From CAITUY01 sp964611575 (GTDB lineage Bacteria; Verrucomicrobiota; Kiritimatiellia; CAIKKV01; CAITUY01), in assembly GCA_964611575.1 (NCBI GenBank), contig CAZTAJ010000001.1, forward strand, positions 1 to 64,000: a DNA stretch of 64,000 nucleotides, read 5' to 3'. Position 1 is the stretch's first letter. Every line of letters begins with the position of its first letter. The translations under genes were made by a program, and so were the position numbers. This document shows, one piece after another, positions 48,327-56,947 of this stretch. The notes under the pieces are model-generated. The model worked only from the letters and a program-made list of their open reading frames with translations. It did not search any database and was not told where the DNA came from.

Positions 48327-49427
48327 ATGGTTCAGCCCGCCAAACTCGCCAACATCGCCACCGAACGCGCTTTGCTGGTCCAGGCCATCATTGGCCGGCA
48401 GTCCCGGGAACAGGCGAGCGAGTCGATCGAGGAACTGGAACGGCTGTCCGACACCGCCGGCGCGGTCGTCGTCGGCCGCCTGACCCAGCATCGCCAGCAC
48501 CCGACCCCGAAATACCTGATCGGCGAAGGCAAACTGGAAGAGGTCAAGCTGGCTTGCCGCCAGGCGGACGCCAACCTGGTGATTTTCGACAATGACCTGA
48601 CGCCGATGCAGGTCAACAACCTTGACCAGGAATTGGGGATCAAGGTCATAGACCGCACCGAGGTGATCCTCCAGATCTTTGCCCGGCGGGCGCGTTCCGC
48701 CGAGGCCCAGATCCAGGTCGAATTGGCCCAACTCCAATACCTGGTCTCCCGGTTGCCGGTTTCGGAGAAGCAGCCCCGCTTCACGGGCGGCATCGGCATG
48801 AAGGGGCCCGGCGAGAGTCCGTTGAAACTGCGCAACGAACCCATGCGCCGCCGGATTCGCGACCTTGAGCGAAAGCTGGAGACGATCCAGGCGCGGCGGT
48901 CGCGGACGCGGGCGCGGCGGCCCATGCCGTCCGTGGGCCTGGTCGGCTACACCAATGCCGGCAAATCGACCATCCTCAACGCCCTGTCGGCGGCCGATGC
49001 GTTTGTAGACGACCGGCTGTTCGCCACGCTCGACACCAAGACACGCGTGGTCCGGCTGCCGGATGGCCGGGAGATTCTGCTGACCGACACGGTGGGTTTC
49101 ATCCGCCACCTGCCGCACGGACTGATCGCCTCGTTCCGGTCGACGCTCGATGAGGTGTGCGAGGCCGATCTCCTGCTGCACGTCGCGGATGCGAGTCACT
49201 CGCACGTGCGGGACCACTGCGCGGTGGTGTACGACACCCTGGCTGAGATTGGCGCGCAGGCCGTGCCCCAGTTGCTGGTCTTCAACAAGTGCGATCGTCC
49301 CGAGGCGGTGGCGGCGCTGCCGGACCTGATGCGCCTATTCCCGGAGGCGTTGATGGTCTCGGCGTTGCGGAGGGAAGGACTGAAGGAACTGGGCGCCAGG
49401 ATTGCAGATGAGATTCGGCGGCGTTAG
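48327..49427 (+). CDS. hflX: Ribosome-associated GTPase HflX
   Basis: HflX splits stalled 70S ribosomes during stress. The N-terminal HflX domain (HPTPKYLIGEGKLEEVKLAC, VIFDNDLTPMQVNNL, LVSRLPVSEKQ and TGGIGMKGPGES) precedes the G domain with GLVGYTNAGKSTILNAL, the switch motif FATLDTKTR, DTVGFIRHLP and NKCD. It has 366 residues. The ATG at 48327 matches the usual N-terminus. The 3' end may overlap the phosphoesterase gene by 20 bases. Confidence 0.96.
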   Translation: MVQPAKLANIATERALLVQAIIGRQSREQASESIEELERLSDTAGAVVVGRLTQHRQHPTPKYLIGEGKLEEVKLACRQADANLVIFDNDLTPMQVNNLDQELGIKVIDRTEVILQIFARRARSAEAQIQVELAQLQYLVSRLPVSEKQPRFTGGIGMKGPGESPLKLRNEPMRRRIRDLERKLETIQARRSRTRARRPMPSVGLVGYTNAGKSTILNALSAADAFVDDRLFATLDTKTRVVRLPDGREILLTDTVGFIRHLPHGLIASFRSTLDEVCEADLLLHVADASHSHVRDHCAVVYDTLAEIGAQAVPQLLVFNKCDRPEAVAALPDLMRLFPEALMVSALRREGLKELGARIADEIRRR

Positions 49428-50322
49428 ACCTTCGCTTATGCCGACGGGCACCCCCCGATGGACCCTGGCGGTCCGGACGGGGCTGGCGCTCGGCGTCGTG
49501 TTGTGGAGTCTTGCGGTATCGGGCGCCCCGCCGGCGCATTTCTACTTTGTCCAGATCACCGATACACACTGGGGCGCGCGCGACGGGGTGTCATTGACAC
49601 GTAAGGTGGCGGAGGCGATCAACCAGCTTCCCCACCGGATCGAGTTCGTGGTGCATACGGGCGATCTCTTCGCCGACAGCCTCGGCGATCCGGCGGTCGT
49701 GCGGGAGAGCCTGAAAGCAATGAAGGCGATCAAGGTGCCGGTGTTCTATGTCCCCGGTAATCATGACATCCTGCCGGCCGATGAGGAGACGATGGCGGCG
49801 CTGTATCGCCGGCATTTTGGCGCCCTTTCCAGCCGGACTGACGTGCAGGGCGTGGTGTGCCTCTTCTTCTACAGTGAGCCCCTGATTGGCCGGTTCAGCG
49901 TGTCGGGCTACGATCCGCTGGCGTGGCTGGAGACCCAGTTCAAGCAGGCGGGCGGAAAGCCCGTGATTCTCTTTCAGCACGCGCCTTCGGTCGGCTCTTT
50001 CCTGGACAGCGGCGATCCCGCCGAAACGGAGCCCGACAGCTATCGCGCCTGGGAGACCCTGGTCCGGCGTTATCCCGCCCTCCGAGCCGTCATTGCCGGG
50101 CATGTTCATCGCGACGAACTCCACTGGCTGGGCGGCGTGCCCATCTATGTGAGCGCCCCGGTCGCACGATTCTGGGATCGCCAGCCGTCTTTTCGTGTGT
50201 ATGACTACTGGGACGGAAAACTCGGCTACACGACCATCTACCTGCAAGGGGGCGGCAAGGCCTCAGCCAGGAAACCCGCGCCCGATTCCCCCTCAAAAGA
50301 GGTAAGGTCCGGAAAGGAGTAA
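49408..50322 (+). CDS. Secreted calcineurin-like metallophosphoesterase
   Basis: The protein has a signal peptide (about WTLAVRTGLALGVVLWSLAV) and a two-metal phosphoesterase core: ITDTHWG (D-x-H), VVHTGDLFAD (GD-x), PGNHDI (GNHD), QHAP and AGHVHRDE (GH-x-H). It could hydrolyse phosphomonoesters or diesters in the periplasm; the substrate is unknown. ATGs lie at 49408 and 49438; the first has AGGA 8 bases upstream and adds a basic n-region. Confidence 0.9.
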   Translation: MRFGGVRPSLMPTGTPRWTLAVRTGLALGVVLWSLAVSGAPPAHFYFVQITDTHWGARDGVSLTRKVAEAINQLPHRIEFVVHTGDLFADSLGDPAVVRESLKAMKAIKVPVFYVPGNHDILPADEETMAALYRRHFGALSSRTDVQGVVCLFFYSEPLIGRFSVSGYDPLAWLETQFKQAGGKPVILFQHAPSVGSFLDSGDPAETEPDSYRAWETLVRRYPALRAVIAGHVHRDELHWLGGVPIYVSAPVARFWDRQPSFRVYDYWDGKLGYTTIYLQGGGKASARKPAPDSPSKEVRSGKE

Positions 50323-50333
50323 CCGGACCTTAC
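50302..50333 (+). terminator. Strong hairpin at the end of the phosphoesterase gene
   Basis: An 11-bp perfect stem (GTAAGGTCCGG, 50302-50312, with 50323-50333) has a 10-base loop that includes the TAA stop. There is no T-run after it, so it may be a 3'-end stabiliser rather than a classical intrinsic terminator. Confidence 0.5.
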
Positions 50334-50705
50334 GCTGACTGTCTTACCGCAGTCGGGTTCCCCCAGTGGTCAGTGAGACTCTGGACTCACTTGGACCTAT
50401 CGGCCCTGTCCAACTCTTGTCAGACCAACCACGGGTCGATTGATTATCAAGCATGGGCTATGCCACCCGGTTCCACGTGCCCGAAGGGTGTCGTTTCGAG
50501 CACGAATCGACCTCGAATACGGTCTATTCCCGGATCCGCCGGAATGGCGGCGAGGTGCGACTGTGTCTGTGACAGTCCATGGGACAGCGCGATACAGACG
50601 AAGGTTTCCAAATCAAAGCCAAATCGGGCTTGAGCCGCTGTGCCGGCGTTTGATAGACACAAACCAGGGCGTGATGAAAAACCGACGGGAAGGATGAGGC
50701 GTTTC
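50334..50705. other. Intergenic region without a recognised gene
   Basis: About 370 bases separate the phosphoesterase hairpin and the LysM lipoprotein gene. Short frames exist on both strands (for example 50440-50697 forward), but none has a ribosome site plus recognisable domain. An AGTGAG/CTCACT hairpin near 50375 is the only structure I see. It may hold a promoter or a small RNA, with no direct evidence. Confidence 0.5.
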
Positions 50706-51272
50706 ATGAAGGCTGTCTATCGGGTCATGGTGTTGGGGCTCTTGTTGTCAGGTTCCGGCTGTGTGACCATGCTGGATGAAAAGAGCCTGGCGCGGCAGCA
50801 GGCGGACTACGACAGCCTCCGTGCGGATGTCGATGTTCTGAAGGAAAAATTGAACATCATCCAGGCGGAACAGCAGGCCCTGGCGCGGGATCTTGAGGCT
50901 GCGCGGCGAACGCCGCGCGAGGATACGGCCGCACGGGCGCGGGTGGAGCAGCTCGAGCAGCAGATTCGTGCCGTCAATACCGCCCGGGAAAGCGACCGGC
51001 GCCAGATTGTGGATGACCTCAGCAAGAAGGTGGCCGGACTGGTGAACGCCTCCGGAGGCAGTGCTTCGTCCAGTGGCCGGTCGTCGACGGGGCGCTTGGG
51101 CGGTGGTGGCGCGGCCGAGACGGGTTATGAGCACGTGGTCAAGACCGGCGAAACGCTCTCGGCCATCGCACAGGCCTACAAAGTGACGGTCAGCGCGATC
51201 ATGAAGGCCAACGCCATCAAGACCAGCGACAAGATCCGTGTGGGCCAGAAGCTGTTTATCCCGGCGCCGTGA
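50706..51272 (+). CDS. LysM-domain lipoprotein-like protein with coiled coil
   Basis: The 188-residue protein has a signal peptide ending in a lipobox-like SGSGC, a long helical coiled coil (about 25-115, LREEL-type heptads such as VDVLKEKLNIIQAEQQALAR), a Ser/Gly linker and a C-terminal LysM domain (HVVKTGETLSAIAQAYKVTV, then IMKANAIKTSDKIRVGQKLF). LysM binds peptidoglycan, so the protein probably bridges membrane and wall. The ATG at 50706 (GAGG 6 bases upstream) is preferred over 50694. Confidence 0.88.
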   Translation: MKAVYRVMVLGLLLSGSGCVTMLDEKSLARQQADYDSLRADVDVLKEKLNIIQAEQQALARDLEAARRTPREDTAARARVEQLEQQIRAVNTARESDRRQIVDDLSKKVAGLVNASGGSASSSGRSSTGRLGGGGAAETGYEHVVKTGETLSAIAQAYKVTVSAIMKANAIKTSDKIRVGQKLFIPAP

Positions 51273-51328
51273 GGCATCCGGGTTGCTCAGGCAATCGTTG
51301 AACCGGGGCGACGACACTCCATGCCGGG

Positions 51329-52294
51329 CTAGCGAAGCCTCGGAAGCAGTCCGAAGTAGGCGAAGATGACCAGCATCAGGACTGCCAGGGCCATCCCGAT
51401 AACCAGGAAGGCTATGACGTAACGTCTGTGCCATCGCTCTTCCCCCTCGGCCGCTCCACTGCCGGCGGGAACCCCGGTCGGTATCCAGTCGGCGGGAAGG
51501 TCGCTGCAGACGGTTCCCGTCGTGTAGGCATCGAGCACCTCGATCGCACCGGCGAGATTGCGGGTTTTGGCGACGTGCCCCCCGCTCTCATGGACGAGCT
51601 CGATGACCTCGGGCCTCGCATTTCGTGGGCAACCCGTCATTCTGGCCACGTCCGGCTGCATCATGCTGACATCGTTCTTGCCGTCCCCGACCGCAAGGAT
51701 CTGTTCCGGTCGCAGGCCGATCAACTCTGCGAGCTTCTTCACAGCTAATCCCTTGCTGTTGACATCGGATTCCGCCCAGACGGTATCCTGATAACGCCGG
51801 ACTTTGACTCGGGGCCGCGTCTTCGCCTTGGACTGAAGCATCTTGAAAGCCTGGTCGGCTGCCTCCATGGACTCAAAATGAAAAACCAGCCTGCGCTTGG
51901 TTCTGATGGTCTCGATGATGCCGAAGTCCCAACGGCTGAACAAGTTATGCCACTCCCTGAACGTGGCGTTAACGGAGGCGTTGTGCTGGATGATCTGTTT
52001 GCGGATCATCACGTTCCATTTGAAGTGAGGAATCACCCAGCCGCGACGTGTGACCGTGAAGATATAGGTGTCTCGTGTGACCAGGTAGTCTGGCCGGATG
52101 CCCAATTCCAGCATCGGCTGGAAAATCAACCCGAATCCGCTTCGCGATCTTCCCGTACAGATGGCCCACTGGGCGCCGGTTTGTGACAGAAACTCGCCGA
52201 GTTTCTCCCGGAATTCCATGCAACGGAAGTACTCGTTGGTGGGGCCAACCAACGTGCCGTCGAGATCGATGGCCAGCAACCGTATATCTTTCAT
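51329..52294 (-). CDS. Cof-type HAD hydrolase with C-terminal membrane helix
   Basis: The N-terminal 230 residues form a HAD phosphatase: catalytic DLDGTLVG, CTGRSRSG, a cap domain and ILAVGDGKNDVSMM (the D-x3-D motif). Unusually, residues 290-315 form a transmembrane helix (YVIAFLVIGMALAVLMLVIF), so the enzyme appears tethered to the membrane by its C-terminus. Cof-type enzymes act on sugar phosphates or nucleotides; the substrate is unknown. It begins at MKDIRLLAIDLDG. Confidence 0.87.
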   Translation of the reverse strand: MKDIRLLAIDLDGTLVGPTNEYFRCMEFREKLGEFLSQTGAQWAICTGRSRSGFGLIFQPMLELGIRPDYLVTRDTYIFTVTRRGWVIPHFKWNVMIRKQIIQHNASVNATFREWHNLFSRWDFGIIETIRTKRRLVFHFESMEAADQAFKMLQSKAKTRPRVKVRRYQDTVWAESDVNSKGLAVKKLAELIGLRPEQILAVGDGKNDVSMMQPDVARMTGCPRNARPEVIELVHESGGHVAKTRNLAGAIEVLDAYTTGTVCSDLPADWIPTGVPAGSGAAEGEERWHRRYVIAFLVIGMALAVLMLVIFAYFGLLPRLR

Positions 52295-52456
52295 CCATGG
52301 CCGCCTGATTCTGCAAGAGACAAATCAGGAGGAGAAGCGAGAAGACAATCATCCTCCGCTTATGCGCCAAGGCCCCCCCTGTGACTTCACTGTACCGTTA
52401 CGCGGTGCATCCCGCAAGTCGAATACCGTCGGGTTTTGGCGGTCTTCTGCAAACGT

Positions 52457-52738
52457 TCAGAGCATCTCCGTGTGCAGGTCCATGAGGTTATAGCGCGGGT
52501 CGGATCGCAGGTAGTCGCTGATTTCAGAAATACGCTGCTGGATGGTCTCGCTTTCGGCCGCGACGGTGACGAAGGCCAATTCGGCGTATTTCCACATGTC
52601 CTGGCGGCCCACCTCGGCGACACTCACATTCATCTTCCCCACCGCCCGGTCCTTGAGGCTGCGCAGGACGGACCGCTTGTCCTTCAGCGAATTCGCGTGG
52701 GGAATCGAGATCGTACAGGTGACCAGTCCGATGATCAT
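52457..52738 (-). CDS. DUF503-family small protein
   Basis: The 93-residue protein matches DUF503: MIIGLVTCTISIPHANSLKD, then KRSVLRSLKDR and VSVAEVGRQDMWKYAELAFV. Homologues such as YlxP are found near ribosome-maturation genes in Firmicutes. The role is unknown. It lies 8 bases downstream of the glycoside hydrolase-like gene on the same strand. Confidence 0.93.
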   Translation of the reverse strand: MIIGLVTCTISIPHANSLKDKRSVLRSLKDRAVGKMNVSVAEVGRQDMWKYAELAFVTVAAESETIQQRISEISDYLRSDPRYNLMDLHTEML

Positions 52739-52746
52739 GGGGGCAG

Positions 52747-54459
52747 TCAGGGGCGGCCGGCCGAATCGAGAAAAGCCTTCGTCGCGTGGTAGCCGCCGCG
52801 CCAGGTGGTGTACATGACTCCATCAACTCCGATGAATCCCTTTGCTTCCTTGAGCCAGGCGGCGATGGCCGTGGGATCGCCATCGTAGTATCCCGCCAGC
52901 ACCTGGCGATGGCCGAGTTTGGCGAAGTGCTCCAGGGTGGCGCGGCGGGTCTGGGGCCCCATGTTCCAGTTCACGATGCCCACATCCGCCGGCAGCCCCT
53001 TCCACGAGTCACGCCAGGGCCCATCCCCCTTGACCAGATAGTAGCGGCCTGACTTTGCGGCGTTATGATTCGGGTCAAACATATCGGACCAGACCCAGAC
53101 CGGTCTTCCGGGATCGGCCTTGCGGATGATTTCGCCGCAGCGGCGGACGTTGTCCGCCAGGATTTCGCCGCAGGTCAGTTTGCGGTCAGAGCAGGCCTTG
53201 TCCCATCCCTGGATCCGGATTTCGTCATGGTTCATCAGGTAGGCATCCGGGGCAAGGGCATCCCGAACGCGGTCCACTTGCCAGGCCAGGATCTCGTAGA
53301 CCTTGGGTTCGCTCAGGCAGCAGGGCACCTGACTGTCATAGATGACGGCCGTATGGCAGTAACTGGCCAGCACCCGCTGCCCTTCCCGGAGGCGGCTGCC
53401 GGCGGGAATCGCGACGGTCGGTGGCTCATGCCACGCCGAAAAGTCGCCCGCCCAGGGATCGTTGCCCATCTTCGGATCCCGCACCGCCGCGTAATCGCGG
53501 CCCTCTTCGTAAAGCATGGCGCCATCCTCACTCCGGATCGTGAGCGGGGTTCCCGGGCGGCGGAGTACGTTGACGAACCCGGCCGGCTCGATTCGCAGGT
53601 CATCCCACCAGATCGTTCCCTGCCGCCCATCCCATGTGCCCAGGTACAGGTTGACGCGGGTATTGTCGAGGGTGTTGAACGTGATGTCGGCGCGCGTCCA
53701 GTCCTGCGAGGCGGCCAGTGGCGGCATGTGGAAATTCAACGATGCGCCGTCTCCGCCAATGGCGGCAATGCGGACATCCCCGCCATTCCAGTCCTGCGTA
53801 CGAATCCAGACAGACACGTGGTAGTAGCGGAACGGTTTTACCGGGAGCGTCTGGCAGGCGCGGGCGTGCCGGTGGTCAGGCTCGTTCGCCAGCACGTCCT
53901 GCATGCGCAGCGAGGCCCGGCCCTCGTGCCTGACCGCCGTATCGATGAACGTCATCTGCCCCGGCTTGTCCACGAAACCCCAACCATCAGGCCTGTCGCG
54001 GCGGGACTGTTCGAACCCGCCGTTGAGCAGGGGCGGGCCGTTGTTCCACGGTGTCAGCCGGCCGCCGGCGACCACGAAGGGAGCGTCCACGACCGGTAGT
54101 CCCTCGGCCAGATTGGGATCGCGGCACAGGAGGCTGCTGGAGTAGCCCAGGGGCATGACGCCGGCGACGACCTCGAGCGCGAGGCGGCGGGTGGCGTCGC
54201 GGAACCGGCGGACATTGTGAACGTAGCGATCCGGCACGGTATCCCACAGCATGAACTTGAAGTCGGTGACGACCACGCCGTTGTAGCCTTCGCCGGCCCA
54301 GCGCTCAAGATCTGCGATTCTGGCCGTGACCTGCTCATCGACGAGGAAGTTCATGGACAGGTAGACCCAGCGCTTCATGGGGGTGTTGGCCCCGGTTACA
54401 TGGGTTGCGAGCAGCACAAGGCTGGCCGCCAGAATCGTGCGCGATGTTCGGTTAATCAT
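52747..54459 (-). CDS. Secreted TIM-barrel glycoside hydrolase-like protein with carbohydrate-binding module
   Basis: A signal peptide (MINRTSRTILAASLVLLATH) is followed by a barrel-like N-terminal part (VYLSMNFLVDEQVTARIADL, GYNGVVVTDFKFM), an inserted beta-sandwich at about 145-295 that resembles a CBM4/9-type module (LNGGFEQSRRDRPDGWGFVD), and a C-terminal barrel continuation with YLMNHDEIRIQGWDKA, which could hold an acidic catalytic residue (HDE), plus VWSDMFDPNHN. This interrupted design suggests a glycosidase of the GH20/GH36-like clans, but no family is certain. It is upstream of DUF503 on the same strand. Confidence 0.7.
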   Translation of the reverse strand: MINRTSRTILAASLVLLATHVTGANTPMKRWVYLSMNFLVDEQVTARIADLERWAGEGYNGVVVTDFKFMLWDTVPDRYVHNVRRFRDATRRLALEVVAGVMPLGYSSSLLCRDPNLAEGLPVVDAPFVVAGGRLTPWNNGPPLLNGGFEQSRRDRPDGWGFVDKPGQMTFIDTAVRHEGRASLRMQDVLANEPDHRHARACQTLPVKPFRYYHVSVWIRTQDWNGGDVRIAAIGGDGASLNFHMPPLAASQDWTRADITFNTLDNTRVNLYLGTWDGRQGTIWWDDLRIEPAGFVNVLRRPGTPLTIRSEDGAMLYEEGRDYAAVRDPKMGNDPWAGDFSAWHEPPTVAIPAGSRLREGQRVLASYCHTAVIYDSQVPCCLSEPKVYEILAWQVDRVRDALAPDAYLMNHDEIRIQGWDKACSDRKLTCGEILADNVRRCGEIIRKADPGRPVWVWSDMFDPNHNAAKSGRYYLVKGDGPWRDSWKGLPADVGIVNWNMGPQTRRATLEHFAKLGHRQVLAGYYDGDPTAIAAWLKEAKGFIGVDGVMYTTWRGGYHATKAFLDSAGRP

Positions 54460-54607
54460 ACGAAACAGCCTGAATGTACGGGGGGATTATAACCCAGGGC
54501 CGGCGGGCCGCGAATGGAAAAAGGCGAAGGCGTGGATTTCGACCGGAAGGTCTGGTAGCATGGTGGCCATCGGTTGCCGGTCCGGCGATTCATGGGAGAC
54601 TGCAGCA

Positions 54608-55627
54608 ATGAGCATGCGATGGCTGGTTTGGACAATGGTGGCGTTCTGGGTGGCTCCGGGGCTGCTTCGTGCCGAGGAACCGCCAGCGCCCGCCGAATCC
54701 GCGCAGTCGGTCGCCAGTCTGGTATGCGTACAGCCGGTGTTTGATTTTGGCGAGGCGCCTTCCGGCGCCACGGTTACGAACGTCTTCCTCCTGCGCAATG
54801 ACGGCACGAACGCGGTCACCATCGTCAATGTCCGACCGACATGCGGGTGTACCACGGCGGGGGTGGCCACCCATCGGCTGGCGCCCGGCGCCACGACGGA
54901 ACTGAACGCGGTGTTGTCGCTGGCCGGGCGCAAGGGTTACCAGCGCAAGGCGATCTACGTCGAGACCGATGACTTGCGCCAGCCGAGGCTGCGACTGGAG
55001 GTCAAGGGACTGGCCGTGGCCGACGTCACGGTGCAGCCCGAAGGGGTGCATTTCGGCACGATGGGCCGAGAGGGGACGGCGCAGCAGGATGTGCTGGTGA
55101 GCGCACGCTCCAATGTGACGTTTACGATCAAGAGTGTGAACACGGGTTCGTCGTCGTTCACGGCCGAGGTCGAACCGCTCGTGCCGGGGACGTCGTACTG
55201 GGTTCATGTCAAGACGGTGGGGCCGCGCATGCCGGGTACGGTCAGCGCCATCGTCCAACTCATCACCGATCTGCCGACGTCGCCCTCGGTCGCGATTCCC
55301 GCGTCGGTGTTTGTGGCGGCCGACGTGATTGCCGTGCCCTCGCAGTTGATTCTGGTCGCGTCGAGCACCAACGAACCCCGGACCGCCAACCTGACCGTCT
55401 ACTCGCCTGCAGGCAAGACGTTTACGGTAAAGTCCGTCGACTGGCCGTCGCCGTCCGTCACGGGGCATGTAGCCGCCACCGTGAGCGGCCGTGTGCGGAT
55501 CGAGGTGCGGAGCCGTGGCGGGCTGGAGGATGTGGAGGGCAAGGCCATCCGGGTCGTCACGGATCTCGACACGGCGCGCGAGGTGCTGGTGCCGTTGCGC
55601 GTGATAAAGAAGGCTGAAGGGAATTAG
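54608..55627 (+). CDS. DUF1573-family secreted protein
   Basis: The protein has a signal peptide (MSMRWLVWTMVAFWVAPGLL) and the DUF1573 motif FDFGEAPSGATVTNVFLLRN with RPTCGCTTAG, then further immunoglobulin-like beta domains. DUF1573 proteins are secreted and the CGC motif may bind metal or redox partners. It sits 24 bases before the thioredoxin-CcdA fusion, which would handle thiols in the periplasm. The last codons lie in a heptamer run. GGGAG precedes the ATG at 54608. Confidence 0.9.
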   Translation: MSMRWLVWTMVAFWVAPGLLRAEEPPAPAESAQSVASLVCVQPVFDFGEAPSGATVTNVFLLRNDGTNAVTIVNVRPTCGCTTAGVATHRLAPGATTELNAVLSLAGRKGYQRKAIYVETDDLRQPRLRLEVKGLAVADVTVQPEGVHFGTMGREGTAQQDVLVSARSNVTFTIKSVNTGSSSFTAEVEPLVPGTSYWVHVKTVGPRMPGTVSAIVQLITDLPTSPSVAIPASVFVAADVIAVPSQLILVASSTNEPRTANLTVYSPAGKTFTVKSVDWPSPSVTGHVAATVSGRVRIEVRSRGGLEDVEGKAIRVVTDLDTAREVLVPLRVIKKAEGN

Positions 55628-55646
55628 GCTGAAGGCTGTAGGTGCC
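55609..55646. repeat. Short heptamer run, AGGCTGA type
   Basis: AAGGCTG AAGGG, then AGGCTGA, AGGCTGT and AGGTGCC surround the DUF1573 stop codon. The unit resembles that at 13359. Confidence 0.6.
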
Positions 55647-55651
55647 GGCAC

Positions 55652-56932
55652 ATGCCTTCGATCCCAATAGAGCCGGACAGCAGGGGCCAACCACTTTTCC
55701 AACGCCCCCCCCCCCGTCTACCTTCCGCTGCCTATCGACCTGCATTCGGTGGGATACTCCTGGTCCTGCTCTTGTTCTGCGTTCTGCCGGTATTCGCGTC
55801 GGACATGTCCCCGGCCGGCGATCTGCCCGTCGTGGCGATCGAGTTCTTCCACGAGGCGGGGTGTCATGAGTGCGAACGCGTCGACCGTGAGATCCTGCCG
55901 GTCCTGGAGCAGCGCTATGCCGGTTACTATGTGCTGCGGCGCTACGATATCGGCGAAACGACCCACTACCTGAAACTCGTGGCCTGGCAGCAGACGCTGG
56001 GGGTGACCAACAACGAGTCGGTCTGCATGGTGGTTGGCGGCAGCGTCATGCTGTGCGGGGTGGAGGGGATTCGCCAGGGTTTGTTCCCTGCGATCGATCG
56101 GGCACTGTCCGGCCGGCCGGACGAAGGGGCCGCGGGCGCGGGCGCCGCGCCGGGTTTGGCGCCCCCTGCCGACGACCGGACGTTGCTGGCTGCGCGGGTT
56201 CGCGGGTTCACGCTGGCCGGGATCCTGGCGGCGGCGCTGGTCGATAGCATCAATCCGTGCGCCATGGCCACGCTGGTGTTCTTCATGAGTCTCCTGTCGG
56301 TGGCGCATATTGGGGCGCGGCGGATGGCGCTGGCGGGTGGCGCTTTCATCGTGGCGTGCTATGTGACGTACTTGGCGATCGGGTTCGGGTTGTTGCGCGT
56401 GATCCGGGCGCTGTCCGCGGCGCGCGTGTTCGGCCTGGCCTTGGACGGGCTCATGATGGCGCTGATGGTGTTGTTCGCCTGGCTGTCGTTCCGTGATGCC
56501 GCGCGCTTCCGGCGCAGCGGCAATCCCGCTGACGTGTCGCTGCAATTGCCGGAGGGCATCCAGCGCCGTATTCACGCGGCCATGAAGCGCGGGCTGCGCC
56601 GGCGGAACCTGTTGCTGGGGGGGCTGGGGATCGGGCTGATCGTGACGGTCCTGGAAAGCGTATGCACGGGGCAGGTGTATGTGCCGGCGCTGGTGTTGAT
56701 GATCAAGAGCGGCGATTCGGTGTGGCGGTGCGCAGGATATCTGGCGGTGTACAACGCGATCTTCGTGGTGCCGCTGGTCGTGATCCTGGCGCTCACCTGC
56801 TGGGGGCTCGGCACGCCGGCCCTGGTGGCGTGGAGCCGACGTAACGTGGTCATCAGCAAGGTCTTATTGGGGTTGTTTTTCACGGCCATGGCCGCCATGA
56901 TGCTGGCCATGGTCCTGCGGTCGGCCGTTTGA
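55652..56932 (+). CDS. Thioredoxin-like domain fused to a CcdA/DsbD-type membrane domain
   Basis: A signal or anchor helix (GGILLVLLLFCVLPVFA) is followed by a thioredoxin-like domain (about 58-150) with C71-x2-C74 (AGCHECERV). After it comes a membrane domain of six or more helices with two conserved cysteines, C203 in SINPCAMATL and C338 in ESVCTGQVYVP, as in CcdA and the DsbD transmembrane domain. It would pass electrons from cytoplasmic thioredoxin to the outer face. A C11 tract at 55705-55715 encodes the PPPR of the N-terminus. The DUF1573 gene is 24 bases upstream. Confidence 0.9.
   Translation: MPSIPIEPDSRGQPLFQRPPPRLPSAAYRPAFGGILLVLLLFCVLPVFASDMSPAGDLPVVAIEFFHEAGCHECERVDREILPVLEQRYAGYYVLRRYDIGETTHYLKLVAWQQTLGVTNNESVCMVVGGSVMLCGVEGIRQGLFPAIDRALSGRPDEGAAGAGAAPGLAPPADDRTLLAARVRGFTLAGILAAALVDSINPCAMATLVFFMSLLSVAHIGARRMALAGGAFIVACYVTYLAIGFGLLRVIRALSAARVFGLALDGLMMALMVLFAWLSFRDAARFRRSGNPADVSLQLPEGIQRRIHAAMKRGLRRRNLLLGGLGIGLIVTVLESVCTGQVYVPALVLMIKSGDSVWRCAGYLAVYNAIFVVPLVVILALTCWGLGTPALVAWSRRNVVISKVLLGLFFTAMAAMMLAMVLRSAV
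55705..55715. repeat. Homopolymer tract of eleven C
   Basis: Eleven consecutive C residues lie within codons 18-21 of the thioredoxin-CcdA gene, before the signal helix. Slipped-strand changes here would shift the reading frame. Confidence 0.85.
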
Positions 56933-56947
56933 TCGCGGAGGAGGAAT

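Noticed and set aside
50334..50705. Small gene in the gap before the LysM protein
   Set aside because: Several short frames exist on both strands, but none has a ribosome site together with recognisable sequence.
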